A stretch of 64,000 nucleotides of DNA from positions 1 through 64,000 of the forward strand of contig NZ_LZSC01000069.1 of NCBI RefSeq assembly GCF_001665235.1, in the 5' to 3' direction. This document shows positions 7,811 through 18,870 of the stretch, piece after piece; position 1 is the first letter of the stretch; the number at the start of each line of letters is the position of its first letter. Origin of the DNA: Mycobacterium sp. 1100029.7. Lineage in GTDB: Bacteria > Actinomycetota > Actinomycetes > Mycobacteriales > Mycobacteriaceae. A program made the translations under genes and the position numbers. The notes under the pieces were generated by a model. The model did not search any database. It was given only the letters and a program-made list of their open reading frames with translations, and had not been told where the DNA came from.

Positions 7811-8608
7811 TCAGCTGATCTCGACGGGGTTGCCGGCCGGCTCGTCGCTGCGCGACGCGCGATGCTGCCGCCGGTACTGGCGGATCTCCAGGAACAATCC
7901 CGTGAGCCCCAGGGCGCTGGTGAACAACGAGAACGCGAACAGCCACGGGCTGGGGTGGCCGGCCAGCGCGTCGCCGAGGAAGACCACCGCGGCGGTGCCG
8001 GGGAGTAGGCCGGCCAGCGTGGCCAGCGTGTAGGGGACCAGCCCCACGGCCGACGCCGCGGCGGCATAGTTGACGATCGAAAACGGCAGGACCGGGATCA
8101 GCCGCAGCGACAGGACCGACACCCAGCCCCGCTCGCGCAGCCGCTCGTCGGCTCGGTGGATCGCTTGGTAGCGCACCAGCCGGTCCAGTCGCCACCCCGC
8201 GGCGCGGACCAGCACCAGCGCCAGCACCGCACTGGCGGCACTGGCGACCACCGCGATCAGCACCCCCAGGGCCGGCCCGAACAGCAGACCGGCGGCCAGC
8301 GTGAACGCCGTGCGGGGGATGGGCAGCACCGTGACGACGATGTGCGCGACCAGGAACGCCAGCGGAAACCACGGTCCGACGGACTGGGCCCAGTCGCGCA
8401 GCTGCACCGCGCTGGGCAGCGGAACCCACAGCGCGATGACGATCAAGACTGTGATACCGACCACTGCGGCGAGCGCGCGCGGCCGGTACAGCTGGCGCGC
8501 GGTGACCATCAGCGTGCGCGACAAAGTGCGCAGCGTGCTGGTGGTTTTGGTAGTGGCGGGGCCCGTCACGGCATTCAACGTTACGGGCCACACATGAATA
8601 ACGTGCAT
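7811..8608 (-). CDS. TVP38/TMEM64 (DedA-superfamily) membrane protein (Rv1491c-like)
   Basis: The 265-aa multi-spanning protein shows the VTT/SNARE-associated domain: AFLVAHIVVTVLPIPRTAFTLAAG, GPALGVLIAVVASAASAVLAL, then LSLRLIPVLPFSIVNYAAAASAVGL and YTLATLAGLLPGTAAVVFLGDAL. This F/LxRxxPxxPF-NYxxG pattern is the TVP38 hallmark. Such proteins are thought to act in lipid or small-molecule movement across membranes; the substrate here is unknown. The start is uncertain: the ATG at 8608 has GGAGG directly adjacent, so a GTG 15 nt inside (8593) is an alternative. Divergent from mutA; the ~150-bp gap holds both promoters. Confidence 0.87.
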   Translation of the reverse strand: MHVIHVWPVTLNAVTGPATTKTTSTLRTLSRTLMVTARQLYRPRALAAVVGITVLIVIALWVPLPSAVQLRDWAQSVGPWFPLAFLVAHIVVTVLPIPRTAFTLAAGLLFGPALGVLIAVVASAASAVLALVLVRAAGWRLDRLVRYQAIHRADERLRERGWVSVLSLRLIPVLPFSIVNYAAAASAVGLVPYTLATLAGLLPGTAAVVFLGDALAGHPSPWLFAFSLFTSALGLTGLFLEIRQYRRQHRASRSDEPAGNPVEIS

Positions 8609-8762
8609 CCTCCGGGCTGGCGTTTCGCCGCGCACCTGGCCCGATCGTCGCGCCCGAGCGGTTTTTTGGCGGCGGGGTCGATCAATTAGCCTGATTAGCG
8701 AGTTGCGCATCCCCGGCAATCTCGAACGACGTTGCCCATACCTGCGAAAACAGGAGCAGTCG

Positions 8763-10634
8763 GTGTCCATTGATGTACCCGAGCTCGCCGACCTAGAACA
8801 GGTTCGCGAGCGTTGGCGCACCGCGGTTGCCGGTGTGCTTGCCAAGAGCACCCGTAAGGAACCCGCGGAGCTGGGGGAGCACCCCGAACAGCTGCTGGAC
8901 ACCCAGACCTACGACGGGTTCGCCGTCCGTCCGCTCTACACCGCCTTCGACGAGCTGCCCGAGCCGTCTCTGCCCGGCGAGTGGCCCTACCTGCGCGGCG
9001 GCGACCCGCACCGCGACGTCAAGTCGGGCTGGAAGGTCGTCGAGGTATTTCCGACCGCCGGAGCCACCGACGCCGAAACCAACGCTGCCGTGCTGGACGC
9101 GCTGGGCGACGGTGTCAGCGCCTTGCTGATCCGCGTCGGGGAAGGCGGTGTGGCACCCGATGCGCTCGAGCCGCTGCTCGCCGGTGTTCATCTGAGCATG
9201 GCGCCGACCATCCTCGATGCCGGCGCCGAGTATGCCGCGGCCAGCGACGCGATGCTGGCCCTGGTGGCCGGCGTCGAAGCCGATCAGCGCGCGACCCTGT
9301 CGATCGACCTGGGTGCGGACCCGTTGACCGCGACGCTGAGCAAGCGCGACGCCCCGGCGATCGACGAGGTCGTCGCGGTGGCAGCCCGCGCGGCGGGCGA
9401 GCGGGGCGTCCGGGCGATCACCGTCGACGGCCCGGCCTTCCACAACCTGGGGGCCAACGCCACCTGGGAGCTGGCGGGCAGCATCGCGGCAGCGGTCGCC
9501 TATCTGCGGCTACTCACCGAGTCGGGAATGCCAATCGCCCAGGCGCTGCGCCAAATCAGCTTCCGGCTCGCGGCCGACGACGACCAGTTCATGACGATCG
9601 CCAAGCTGCGCGCCGTGCGCCAGCTCTGGGCGCGGGTCGGTGAGGTAGTCGGGGAATCCGAGGCCGGTGGGGCGATCGTGCATGCCGAGACATCGCTGCC
9701 GATGATGACTCAGCGCGACCCGTGGGTGAACATGCTGCGCTGCACGCTGGCCGCCTTCGGTGCCGGTGTCGGTGGCGCCGAGACGGTCCTGGTGTTCCCG
9801 TTCGACGTCGCGATACCGGGCGGATTCCCGGGCACGGCAAGAAGTTTCGCCCGACGCATTGCCCGCAACACCCAGCTGCTGCTGCTGGAGGAGTCACACG
9901 TCGGTCGAGTGCTGGATCCCGCCGGCGGATCGTGGTTCGTCGAAGATCTGACCAAACGGATTGCCGAGCACGCTTGGGAACATTTCCAGGCCATCGAAGC
10001 CCGCGGCGGGTTCACCGATGCTCGTGACTTCATCGCCGACGAGATCGCGGAGATCGCGGCACGGCGCGCCGACGACATCGCGCACCGTCGCACCTCGATC
10101 ACCGGGGTCAACGAATTCCCCAACCTCACCGAACCCCCACTGCCGCAAAGTGATTCGATCGGCCAGCCGGACGTCGGAAACCTACAGCGCTACGCCGCCG
10201 GGTTCGAGGCGCTGCGCGATCGCTCGGACGCGTTCCTGGCCCGCACCGGCGCACGCCCCCAGGCGTTGTTGCTGCCGCTGGGTCCGCTGGCCGAGCACAA
10301 CATCCGCACCACGTTCGCGGCGAACCTGCTGGCGTCGGGCGGCATCGAGGCCGTCAACCCGGGGACGCTCGACCCCGAAAACGTGGCCGCGGCGGTGTCC
10401 GAAGCCGGATCGCCTGCCGCGGCCGTGATTTGCGGCACCGACAAACGGTACGGCGCCGAAGTCGCCGGGATCGTCGCCGCCGCCCGTGCGGCGGGAGTGT
10501 CGCGGGTGTACTTGGCCGGGCCGGAAAAGGCCGTCGCCGCCATCGATCCGTCGCACCGGCCCGACGAGTATCTGACGGCCAAGATCAATGCCATTGCCGC
10601 CCTTACCGATCTGCTTACTCAGTTGGGAGCGTGA
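8763..10634 (+). CDS. mutA: Methylmalonyl-CoA mutase small subunit MutA
   Basis: Beta (small) subunit of adenosylcobalamin-dependent methylmalonyl-CoA mutase, interconverting methylmalonyl-CoA and succinyl-CoA in propionate metabolism. The 623-aa protein has the TIM-barrel substrate domain (GEWPYLRGGDPHRDV, QISFRLAADDDQF, RCTLAAFGAGVGGAETVLVFPFD, DPAGGSWFVEDLT) and a degenerate C-terminal B12-fold (ALLLPLGPLAEHNIRTTFAANLL) without the cobalt-ligating DxHxxG motif, as expected for a small subunit. GTG at 8763 is supported by CAGGAGCAG just upstream. mutB follows after 4 nt. The supply of methylmalonyl-CoA also bears on methyl-branched lipids. Confidence 0.96.
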   Translation: MSIDVPELADLEQVRERWRTAVAGVLAKSTRKEPAELGEHPEQLLDTQTYDGFAVRPLYTAFDELPEPSLPGEWPYLRGGDPHRDVKSGWKVVEVFPTAGATDAETNAAVLDALGDGVSALLIRVGEGGVAPDALEPLLAGVHLSMAPTILDAGAEYAAASDAMLALVAGVEADQRATLSIDLGADPLTATLSKRDAPAIDEVVAVAARAAGERGVRAITVDGPAFHNLGANATWELAGSIAAAVAYLRLLTESGMPIAQALRQISFRLAADDDQFMTIAKLRAVRQLWARVGEVVGESEAGGAIVHAETSLPMMTQRDPWVNMLRCTLAAFGAGVGGAETVLVFPFDVAIPGGFPGTARSFARRIARNTQLLLLEESHVGRVLDPAGGSWFVEDLTKRIAEHAWEHFQAIEARGGFTDARDFIADEIAEIAARRADDIAHRRTSITGVNEFPNLTEPPLPQSDSIGQPDVGNLQRYAAGFEALRDRSDAFLARTGARPQALLLPLGPLAEHNIRTTFAANLLASGGIEAVNPGTLDPENVAAAVSEAGSPAAAVICGTDKRYGAEVAGIVAAARAAGVSRVYLAGPEKAVAAIDPSHRPDEYLTAKINAIAALTDLLTQLGA

Positions 10635-10638
10635 CACG

Positions 10639-12891
<2,253 letters not shown>

Positions 12892-13881
12892 ATGGCGACC
12901 GACGCGGGCAAGGCCGTCGACGAGATAGCCCAGGCCATTCGTAACGGCGATCGGACGGCGTTGCCCCGGGCGATCACGATGCTGGAGTCCACCCGGGCCG
13001 ACCATCGGGAGCGGGCGCAGCAGTTGCTGCTGGATCTGCTGCCCGATTCCGGCAACGCACTTCGGGTGGGGATCACCGGGGTCCCGGGGGTGGGCAAGTC
13101 CACCACCATCGAGGCCCTCGGCATGCATCTGATCGACCGTGGCCACCGGGTAGCGGTGCTGGCGGTCGACCCCTCCTCCACGCGCACCGGCGGTTCGATC
13201 CTGGGCGACAAAACCCGCATGTCGCGATTGGCGGCCCACCCGGACGCGTACATCCGGCCGTCCCCGACGTCGGGGACCTTGGGGGGCGTAGCAAAGGCCA
13301 CCCGGGAAACGGTGATCTTGCTGGAAGCGGCCGGTTTCGACGTGATCCTGATTGAAACCGTCGGCGTTGGGCAGTCTGAGGTGGCGGTGTCGAACATGGT
13401 CGACACATTTCTTCTGTTGACCCTGGCGCGTGCCGGCGACCAGCTGCAGGGCATCAAGAAGGGCGTGCTCGAGCTGGCCGACATCGTGGTGGTCAACAAG
13501 GCCGACGGGGAGCACCTGCCCGAGGCGCGCAAAGCCGCACGAGAGCTCTCGTCGGCGATCAGGTTGATCTATCCGCGCGAAACACTTTGGCGGCCACCAG
13601 TTCTCACGATGAGCGCGGTGGAGGGGACCGGTCTGACCGAGATGTGGGATACCGTCGAACGTCATCGCCAGGTCCTCACCGACGCAGGCGAATTCGAGAG
13701 CCGGCGGCGAGCGCAGCAGGTCGATTGGACCTGGCAGATGGTCCGCGACACCGTTCTGGACCGGGTGCTGTCCAACCCGGCGGTGCGCAAAATGCGCGCC
13801 GACGTGGAGCGGCAGGTCAAGGCCGGGGAACTGACTCCCGCGCTGGCGGCCCAGCAAATACTAGACGCAGCGTCGCGCTAA
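12892..13881 (+). CDS. meaB: Methylmalonyl-CoA mutase-associated GTPase MeaB (ArgK family)
   Basis: G3E-family GTPase that protects and reactivates methylmalonyl-CoA mutase by gating cobalamin loading. The 329-aa protein has Walker A GVPGVGKST (about residues 63-71), the switch regions in AVDPSSTRTGGSILGDKTRM and ETVGVGQSE, and the base-specificity motif NKAD near 202. A C-terminal helical dimerisation arm follows. It begins at the base after the mutB stop. In M. tuberculosis the toxin-antitoxin pair Rv1494-Rv1495 (mazEF4) separates these two genes; it is absent here. Confidence 0.96.
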   Translation: MATDAGKAVDEIAQAIRNGDRTALPRAITMLESTRADHRERAQQLLLDLLPDSGNALRVGITGVPGVGKSTTIEALGMHLIDRGHRVAVLAVDPSSTRTGGSILGDKTRMSRLAAHPDAYIRPSPTSGTLGGVAKATRETVILLEAAGFDVILIETVGVGQSEVAVSNMVDTFLLLTLARAGDQLQGIKKGVLELADIVVVNKADGEHLPEARKAARELSSAIRLIYPRETLWRPPVLTMSAVEGTGLTEMWDTVERHRQVLTDAGEFESRRRAQQVDWTWQMVRDTVLDRVLSNPAVRKMRADVERQVKAGELTPALAAQQILDAASR

Positions 13882-13944
13882 CGGAAAGGTAAATTAATCC
13901 GTGTTTGCCCCTGTGACCGGCCGATCCAAAGTAAATTCAAAATT

Positions 13945-15231
13945 GTGACGGTAGACAACGGGGTCGATTACCGCGCTAACCCCTCCCACGATGCTCCTGA
14001 CGCAGGCCATCGTGTGTTTGGCGCGGCGGACCCAACTTTTTCTTGCGTCGTTCGAGGCTTTTCCAGCATGTTTCCCGGCCGTCGGTTCGGTGGCGGAGCG
14101 CTGGCGGTCTACCTGGATGGCCAACCCGTGGTCGACGTATGGACGGGCTGGTCGGACCGTGCGGGTCAGGTGCCGTGGACGGCCGATCGGGCGCCGATGG
14201 TTTTCTCGGCGACCAAGGGTATGGCCGCGACGGTCATCCACCGGCTCGCCGATCGGGGACTGATCGACTACGACGCCCCGGTTGCCGAGTACTGGCCGGA
14301 GTTCGCCGCCAACGGCAAGGCGACACTCACCGTGCGCGAGGTGATGAGGCACCGCGGCGGCCTGTCGGGCTTGCGTGGGGCCACTCAGGAAGACTTGCTG
14401 GATCACATCGTGATGGAGGAGCGCCTGGCGGCGGCGCCGCCCGGACGCCTGCTGGGCAAACCCGCCTACCACGCGCTCACCTTCGGCTGGCTGATGTCGG
14501 GTCTGGCCCGGGCCGTCACCGGCAAGGGCATGCGTGCGCTGATCCGCGAAGAATTGGCCGAACCGTTGGGCACCGACGGTATGCATCTGGGCCGCCCACC
14601 CGCCGGCTCGCCGACCCGCGTCGCCGAAATCATCATGCCGCAGAACGTCATCGGCAATCCGATCATCAGCTACGCAGCCCGCAAGGTGGCCACCGAGCTG
14701 TCCGGGGGATTCCGCTCCCTGTACTTCCGCGGCGTGATGGCGGCCGTGCAAGGCGATATCCCGTTGCTGGACGCGGAGATGCCGGCCGCGAACGGGGTAG
14801 CGACCGCCCGGGCCCTGGCGCGCATGTACGGCGCCATTGCCAACGGCGGCGAGATCGACGGCAGCCGGTTCCTGTCTCGGGAGATCGTCGATGGCCTGAC
14901 CGGGCGGCGCAGCCTGAGGCGGGACCGAAACATCATGGTGCCCTTGTCATTCCACCTCGGCTACCACAGTGTTCCGTTCGGCAACGTGATGCCGGGCTTC
15001 GGGCACGTCGGGATGGGCGGTTCGTTCGGCTGGGCGGACCCGGCGACCGGGCTGGCGTTCTCGTTCGTGCACAACCGGCTGCTGTCGCCGTTCTTGATGC
15101 TCGATCATTCCGGGGTCGCCACGTTGGGCAACCTGCTGCGCGTGGGCGTCGGAAAGGCCCGCAAACACGGTTTCCGCCCGATCACCGAGTTCGGGGCGCC
15201 GTTCGCCCAGGCCGGGGCCGTCGCCGGCTAA
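13945..15231 (+). CDS. lipL: Beta-lactamase-fold esterase/lipase LipL (Rv1497-like)
   Basis: Serine hydrolase of the class C beta-lactamase/EstB family, 428 aa against 429 in M. tuberculosis LipL. The S-x-x-K catalytic motif is S88-A-T-K91 in FSATKGMAAT. A second-motif Tyr is likely in PAYHALTFGW near 175, and GHVGMGGSFGWADP takes the place of the third motif. No clear signal peptide. The GTG at 13945 gives VTVDNGVDY and matches the expected length. It is separated from meaB by 63 nt and is the last conserved gene before the variable glycan region. Confidence 0.92.
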   Translation: MTVDNGVDYRANPSHDAPDAGHRVFGAADPTFSCVVRGFSSMFPGRRFGGGALAVYLDGQPVVDVWTGWSDRAGQVPWTADRAPMVFSATKGMAATVIHRLADRGLIDYDAPVAEYWPEFAANGKATLTVREVMRHRGGLSGLRGATQEDLLDHIVMEERLAAAPPGRLLGKPAYHALTFGWLMSGLARAVTGKGMRALIREELAEPLGTDGMHLGRPPAGSPTRVAEIIMPQNVIGNPIISYAARKVATELSGGFRSLYFRGVMAAVQGDIPLLDAEMPAANGVATARALARMYGAIANGGEIDGSRFLSREIVDGLTGRRSLRRDRNIMVPLSFHLGYHSVPFGNVMPGFGHVGMGGSFGWADPATGLAFSFVHNRLLSPFLMLDHSGVATLGNLLRVGVGKARKHGFRPITEFGAPFAQAGAVAG

Positions 15232-15245
15232 CTCCCATAGCGAAA

Positions 15246-15264
15246 GCGCCTGTCGCGCAGGCGA
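15246..15264 (+). terminator. Possible weak hairpin downstream of lipL
   Basis: CGCCTG (15247-15252) and CAGGCG (15258-15263) can pair around a 5-nt loop, 15 nt after the lipL stop. No T-run follows. Position fits a transcription end between the conserved region and the GPL genes, but a 6-bp GC stem is common by chance in this genome. Confidence 0.25.
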
Positions 15265-15400
15265 TGGCGCGGAGATCGCCGGGGTATATCAGGAACTCGC
15301 CTAACGGCCCGGGGGCCATCGCTATGATCTACCCGGACCATATCCGGTGCGGCATGCCGGTTGACCTACTGCTCTGCAGACGAACGGGAGACGTCGGCTC

Positions 15401-16522
15401 TTGTCAACATCCGTGCTTATCACTGGTGGAGCAGGTTTCATCGGGTCTGCCTTGTCGCATCGCCTGGTCGAAGCCGGCTACGACGTCGCGGTGCTGGACG
15501 TCCTGCACCCGCAGGTGCACGCCGCGGGTCAACCGCTCGACCTGCCGCCATCGGTGCGCGTGTTCACCGGCGACGTCACCCATGCGCCGGACTGCGACGC
15601 GGTGCTGCGATTGTTCCGTCCCACCCAAATCGTGCATCTGGCTGCGGAGACGGGCACCGCGCAGTCGCTGTCCCAGTCCACGCGGCACGGCTCGGTAAAT
15701 GTCGTCGGCACCACCCAGTTGATCGACGCGCTGAGTCGAGCCGGGCTGGTGCCGCAGCAGCTGATCCTGGCCTCGTCCCGGGCGGTCTACGGCGAAGGTG
15801 CCTGGCAAAGCGGCACCCAGATCTTCTATCCGGGACCACGCAGCCACGCGCAGCTGGTGGCCGGTGTCTGGGATCCTCCGGGGCCCGGCGGCGAACGTTC
15901 GGTCTCGCTACCGAGTTGCGCCGCGCGCACCGAGCCCCGACCGAGCAACATCTATGCCGCCACCAAGTTGGCCCAGGAGCACATTCTCGCGTCGTGGGCG
16001 GCAGCGCATGACACCAACCTGAGCGTGCTGCGTCTGCAGAACGTCTACGGCCCGGGCCAGTCGCTGTCGAACCCGTACACAGGGGTGGTGCCGTTCTTTG
16101 CGCAGGTATCGCGCGAACATCGGCCGTCCGACGTCTACGAAGACGGCCGTATCGTGCGCGATTTCGTCTACATCGACGACGTCGTCGACGCGCTGTTCGC
16201 CACCGTGCAAAGTCCCGTGACCGGATCGCGTTGCCTGGACATCGGGTCGGGTGTCGCGACGACGATCCATGAGCTGGCCCGAAAGGTGGCCGCCAATTTC
16301 GGGGCTCCCGAGCCGGTCGTCACGGCGCAATTCCGCGACGGCGACGTGCGCGCCGCCAGCTGCGACATCGAGCCGGCGCAGGGCGCGTTGGACTGGCGTC
16401 CCAAGTGGTCGCTTGACGACGGTTTACGAGCGCTGCTGCAGTGGATCGACCAGCAACTCGAATCTTCTTCAGCCGCAAGTGATTCCACGAATCCGGGCAT
16501 TCAGCACGCGGGTCGCCCGTAA
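15401..16522 (+). CDS. NAD-dependent sugar-nucleotide epimerase/dehydratase (extended SDR)
   Basis: The 373-aa extended SDR starts with the Rossmann motif ITGGAGFIGSAL, then VHLAAETGT, the catalytic Y-x3-K in IYAATKLAQEH and LRLQNVYGPGQS. It resembles dTDP- or UDP-sugar epimerases. In GPL clusters a related enzyme supplies dTDP-6-deoxy-L-talose or a rhamnose precursor; that role is inferred from location. A long insert between the Ser and Tyr motifs (about residues 135-180) is also seen in actinobacterial relatives. TTG start at 15401; another start is possible. It is the first gene of the GPL tailoring region. Confidence 0.85.
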   Translation: MSTSVLITGGAGFIGSALSHRLVEAGYDVAVLDVLHPQVHAAGQPLDLPPSVRVFTGDVTHAPDCDAVLRLFRPTQIVHLAAETGTAQSLSQSTRHGSVNVVGTTQLIDALSRAGLVPQQLILASSRAVYGEGAWQSGTQIFYPGPRSHAQLVAGVWDPPGPGGERSVSLPSCAARTEPRPSNIYAATKLAQEHILASWAAAHDTNLSVLRLQNVYGPGQSLSNPYTGVVPFFAQVSREHRPSDVYEDGRIVRDFVYIDDVVDALFATVQSPVTGSRCLDIGSGVATTIHELARKVAANFGAPEPVVTAQFRDGDVRAASCDIEPAQGALDWRPKWSLDDGLRALLQWIDQQLESSSAASDSTNPGIQHAGRP

Positions 16523-16683
16523 CATACCCCGCTTCGAGTCCTAGGACCGCAGACATGAGTCGAGCACGAATTGTTTGCCCGCGGCGGCGAGTGAGGTTGC
16601 CCCGATTAAAAGAAATCGAGTGATTCATTCAATAAATCGGGGTGATTCGACTTACTCTTGCCCGAGAACAGGGAGGCGATCCG

Positions 16684-17790
16684 GTGGGTGGAGTGGTAGT
16701 CGATAGGCAGACAGTTGATCGGACAACCGTTCATCGTCTGTGGAAGGCGACCCTGTTTGCCGTTGCGCTCCTCGTGGCCGCGGCGTGTTACTTCGCGCCG
16801 GTCCTCGTCGTCGTGATCGGCGTTCTCCTGTTGCTGTTCCTGGGGGCGCGGCTGGTTTATCCGGGTCGCGATCGCTATATCCCCAACCTGTATGCGCGCG
16901 ACACCAGGATCTATGACGACGGTTATCGCGCGTTCATCAGCCGCACGATGTCGGATTTGCGGAAACGCCGGATCAGCGGTCACACGTTGCTGACCGAGGC
17001 GTCGAGCCTGCCTGCACCCTCGGGCGGAGATTCCGACGAACTGCTGCTGGACCTGGGTGTCTGGATCGGCTGGTCGACCAGGCTTGCATCCGAGGCAAGC
17101 GGACGCATGGTCTACGGCTTCGACAGTTTCGAAGGGCTCGTCGAAGACTGGAAACTCGAAGACCAGGTGGTCAAGCGCGGCACCTTCTCGTTGTCGGATC
17201 CCTTCGCGCAACGGTTCATCCGGGACACCGGCGTCGTGTTCCAAGAGGACGGCCTCCCGGCGCCGCTCGGCCGGAAAGTGGAGTTCATCAAGGGAAGCAC
17301 CTACGACACGCTGGCGCCCTTCCTGGCCAGTCACCCGGGCGCACCGATCCGCCTCTTTCACATGGACTTGGACACCTACGAAAGCTGTTTGCACGGGCTG
17401 GAGACCTGCAAGGAACGCTTCGTCCCGGGGTCCATCCTGGTCTTCGACGAGTACCTGGTCACCAACGGGGAAATGCGGGCGTTCTACGAGTTTCAAAGCC
17501 GCTACGAGCTGGAATGGCATTACCGCGCGTGGGGTCTGGAAATGATGGAAATGAATATCGAGATGGTCCAGTCGCGGGTGATGCGAACGCTGTATTACGC
17601 CGTTGCAATTCCCATCTTCTGGTTATTGGGGGAGGGGCGCTTCGCCTCGATGTGCTTCCGCAAGCCGTTCTGGCGATTCTGGCTGGGCGCGCCGATAAGC
17701 GACATGCTTTTCCTGCTCGGCGCGGTCGGCTCCCGAAAGTCGGTCAGCCTCGAGATAACGGGTTTGGGCAAGCTCGGACAGTCGCGATAG
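16684..17790 (+). CDS. Membrane-anchored TylF/MycF-type O-methyltransferase
   Basis: The 368-aa protein has two adjacent hydrophobic segments near its N-terminus (ATLFAVALLVAAACYFAPV and VLVVVIGVLLLLFLGARLV), then a TylF-like SAM methyltransferase domain (LLDLGVWIGWSTRLASEAS, VYGFDSFEGL, FHMDLDTYESC, GSILVFDEYL). A third hydrophobic stretch lies near YYAVAIPIFWLLG. Most TylF relatives, including three others in this window, are soluble, so the anchor is unusual and suggests methylation at the membrane. GTG at 16684 is chosen for the GGGAGG about 8 nt upstream; a longer frame begins at 16642. Substrate unknown, probably a GPL sugar hydroxyl. Confidence 0.78.
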   Translation: MGGVVVDRQTVDRTTVHRLWKATLFAVALLVAAACYFAPVLVVVIGVLLLLFLGARLVYPGRDRYIPNLYARDTRIYDDGYRAFISRTMSDLRKRRISGHTLLTEASSLPAPSGGDSDELLLDLGVWIGWSTRLASEASGRMVYGFDSFEGLVEDWKLEDQVVKRGTFSLSDPFAQRFIRDTGVVFQEDGLPAPLGRKVEFIKGSTYDTLAPFLASHPGAPIRLFHMDLDTYESCLHGLETCKERFVPGSILVFDEYLVTNGEMRAFYEFQSRYELEWHYRAWGLEMMEMNIEMVQSRVMRTLYYAVAIPIFWLLGEGRFASMCFRKPFWRFWLGAPISDMLFLLGAVGSRKSVSLEITGLGKLGQSR

Positions 17791-17986
17791 ACGGGCGCCG
17801 GCGGCGGCAGGAATGCCGGTTTACGCACTCGGCACGTGATTGATATTTTGTCTTCCGCGTCGGTCACCGGTGGGATGTCTCCGACGTCTGGTGGGGCCGG
17901 TACTCGGGTGAACCACGGTTGCTGGCGCTGCGTTCGGGAGGGTTGACAGAAAACTGTGAAACGCCTTGGTGACGTCAACCGGCGTC

Positions 17987-17992
17987 TAGGCT
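17987..17992 (+). promoter_or_regulatory. Candidate -10 box (TAGGCT) of methyltransferase copy 1
   Basis: TAGGCT fits the mycobacterial SigA -10 pattern TANNNT. It sits in a run identical in the two duplicated upstream regions (GGCGTCTAGGCTCCATGACT). The only TTGACA lies 38 nt upstream, too far to be its -35; CTTGGT at a 16-nt spacing is weak. It would give a leader of about 40 nt. Confidence 0.35.
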
Positions 17993-18032
17993 CCATGACT
18001 GGGAGTGTTGGTATGGGTAGAGAGGGGCAGTT

Positions 18033-18836
18033 TTGACCGTGGCCGAAACCGACTCGCGGTCTGCGTACCTTGATCTGCTCCGTCGTGACCTGACCCGTTA
18101 CGGCCAGGACGAGCTGGTGCCGGTGGGGCTGTACCGTCTCGGACGGGCATTGTTCAACACCCGCAATTTCATGTTGGTGCGCAAGCGTCCGTTCAATGCC
18201 TATGCGCGGGACCGCGGCCTGGATTGGCCGGCGGACGCGTTGACGATGATCGGCATGCAGCGGCTGACCAGCCTGCAACAGTGCGTCGAGACCGTGTTGG
18301 CCGACGACGTTCCGGGTGACCTGGTCGAGTGTGGCGTATGGCGCGGTGGTGCCTCGATTTTGATGCGTGGGGTGCTGGCCGCGTACGGGGATCGCACGCG
18401 ACGGGTGTGGCTGTGTGATTCCTTTGCCGGTGTGCCGCCACCGGATCCGGCGAATTACAAAGCGGACAAGGGCATTCGCTTGCATCGGCACGTGAACGTG
18501 CTGGGGGTCTCCGAGGCCGTGGTGCGGTCGAATTTCGAGCGCTACGGGCTGCTGGACGACCAGGTGCGCTTTCTGCCGGGGTGGTTCAAGGACACGCTGG
18601 CCGACGCGCCGATCGAACAGATCTCGGTGTTGCGCCTCGACGGTGACTTGTACGAATCGACGATTCAAGCCCTGGACGCGCTGTATCCGCGGCTGTCGTC
18701 GGGTGGTTTCTGCATCATCGACGACTACCACGTGTTCGATGCGTGCGAGCAGGCGGTGGCCGACTACCGCACCAAGCATGGGATCACCGCCGAGATCGTC
18801 GAAATCGACGGCACGGGCGTGTTGTGGCGCAAGCCA
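18033..18836 (+). CDS. TylF/MycF-family O-methyltransferase, paralogue 1 (GPL sugar)
   Basis: The 268-aa SAM-dependent methyltransferase of the macrocin O-methyltransferase family carries LVECGVWRGGASILMRG (SAM site), VWLCDSFAGVPPP, VLRLDGDLYEST with metal-binding acidic residues, and CIIDDYH. GPL loci carry several such enzymes that O-methylate rhamnose, fucose or 6-deoxytalose (Rmt/Mtf types); which hydroxyl this one uses cannot be read from sequence. TTG start at 18033 is chosen because AGAGAGGGG lies 6-8 nt upstream; GTG at 18039 is an alternative. It is nearly identical to the gene at 21972. A GT1 gene follows after about 34 nt. Confidence 0.9.
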
Positions 18837-18870
18837 TAACCCCCGCACAACCCGAAGGCCGGAATCTGCA

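Larger units (their letters stand above)
17942..18838 (+). repeat. Duplicated block, copy 1: promoter region plus methyltransferase gene
   Basis: From GTTGACAGAA through the stop of the methyltransferase this segment is highly similar to 21881-22778. The 90 bp between TTGACA and the TTG start have the same length in both copies, with only scattered substitutions. Confidence 0.9.

Noticed and set aside
17943..17948. TTGACA as the -35 of the duplicated methyltransferase promoter
   Set aside because: No TANNNT box 16-19 nt downstream; the nearest good -10 is 38 nt away. It is conserved in both copies, so it may still bind a factor.
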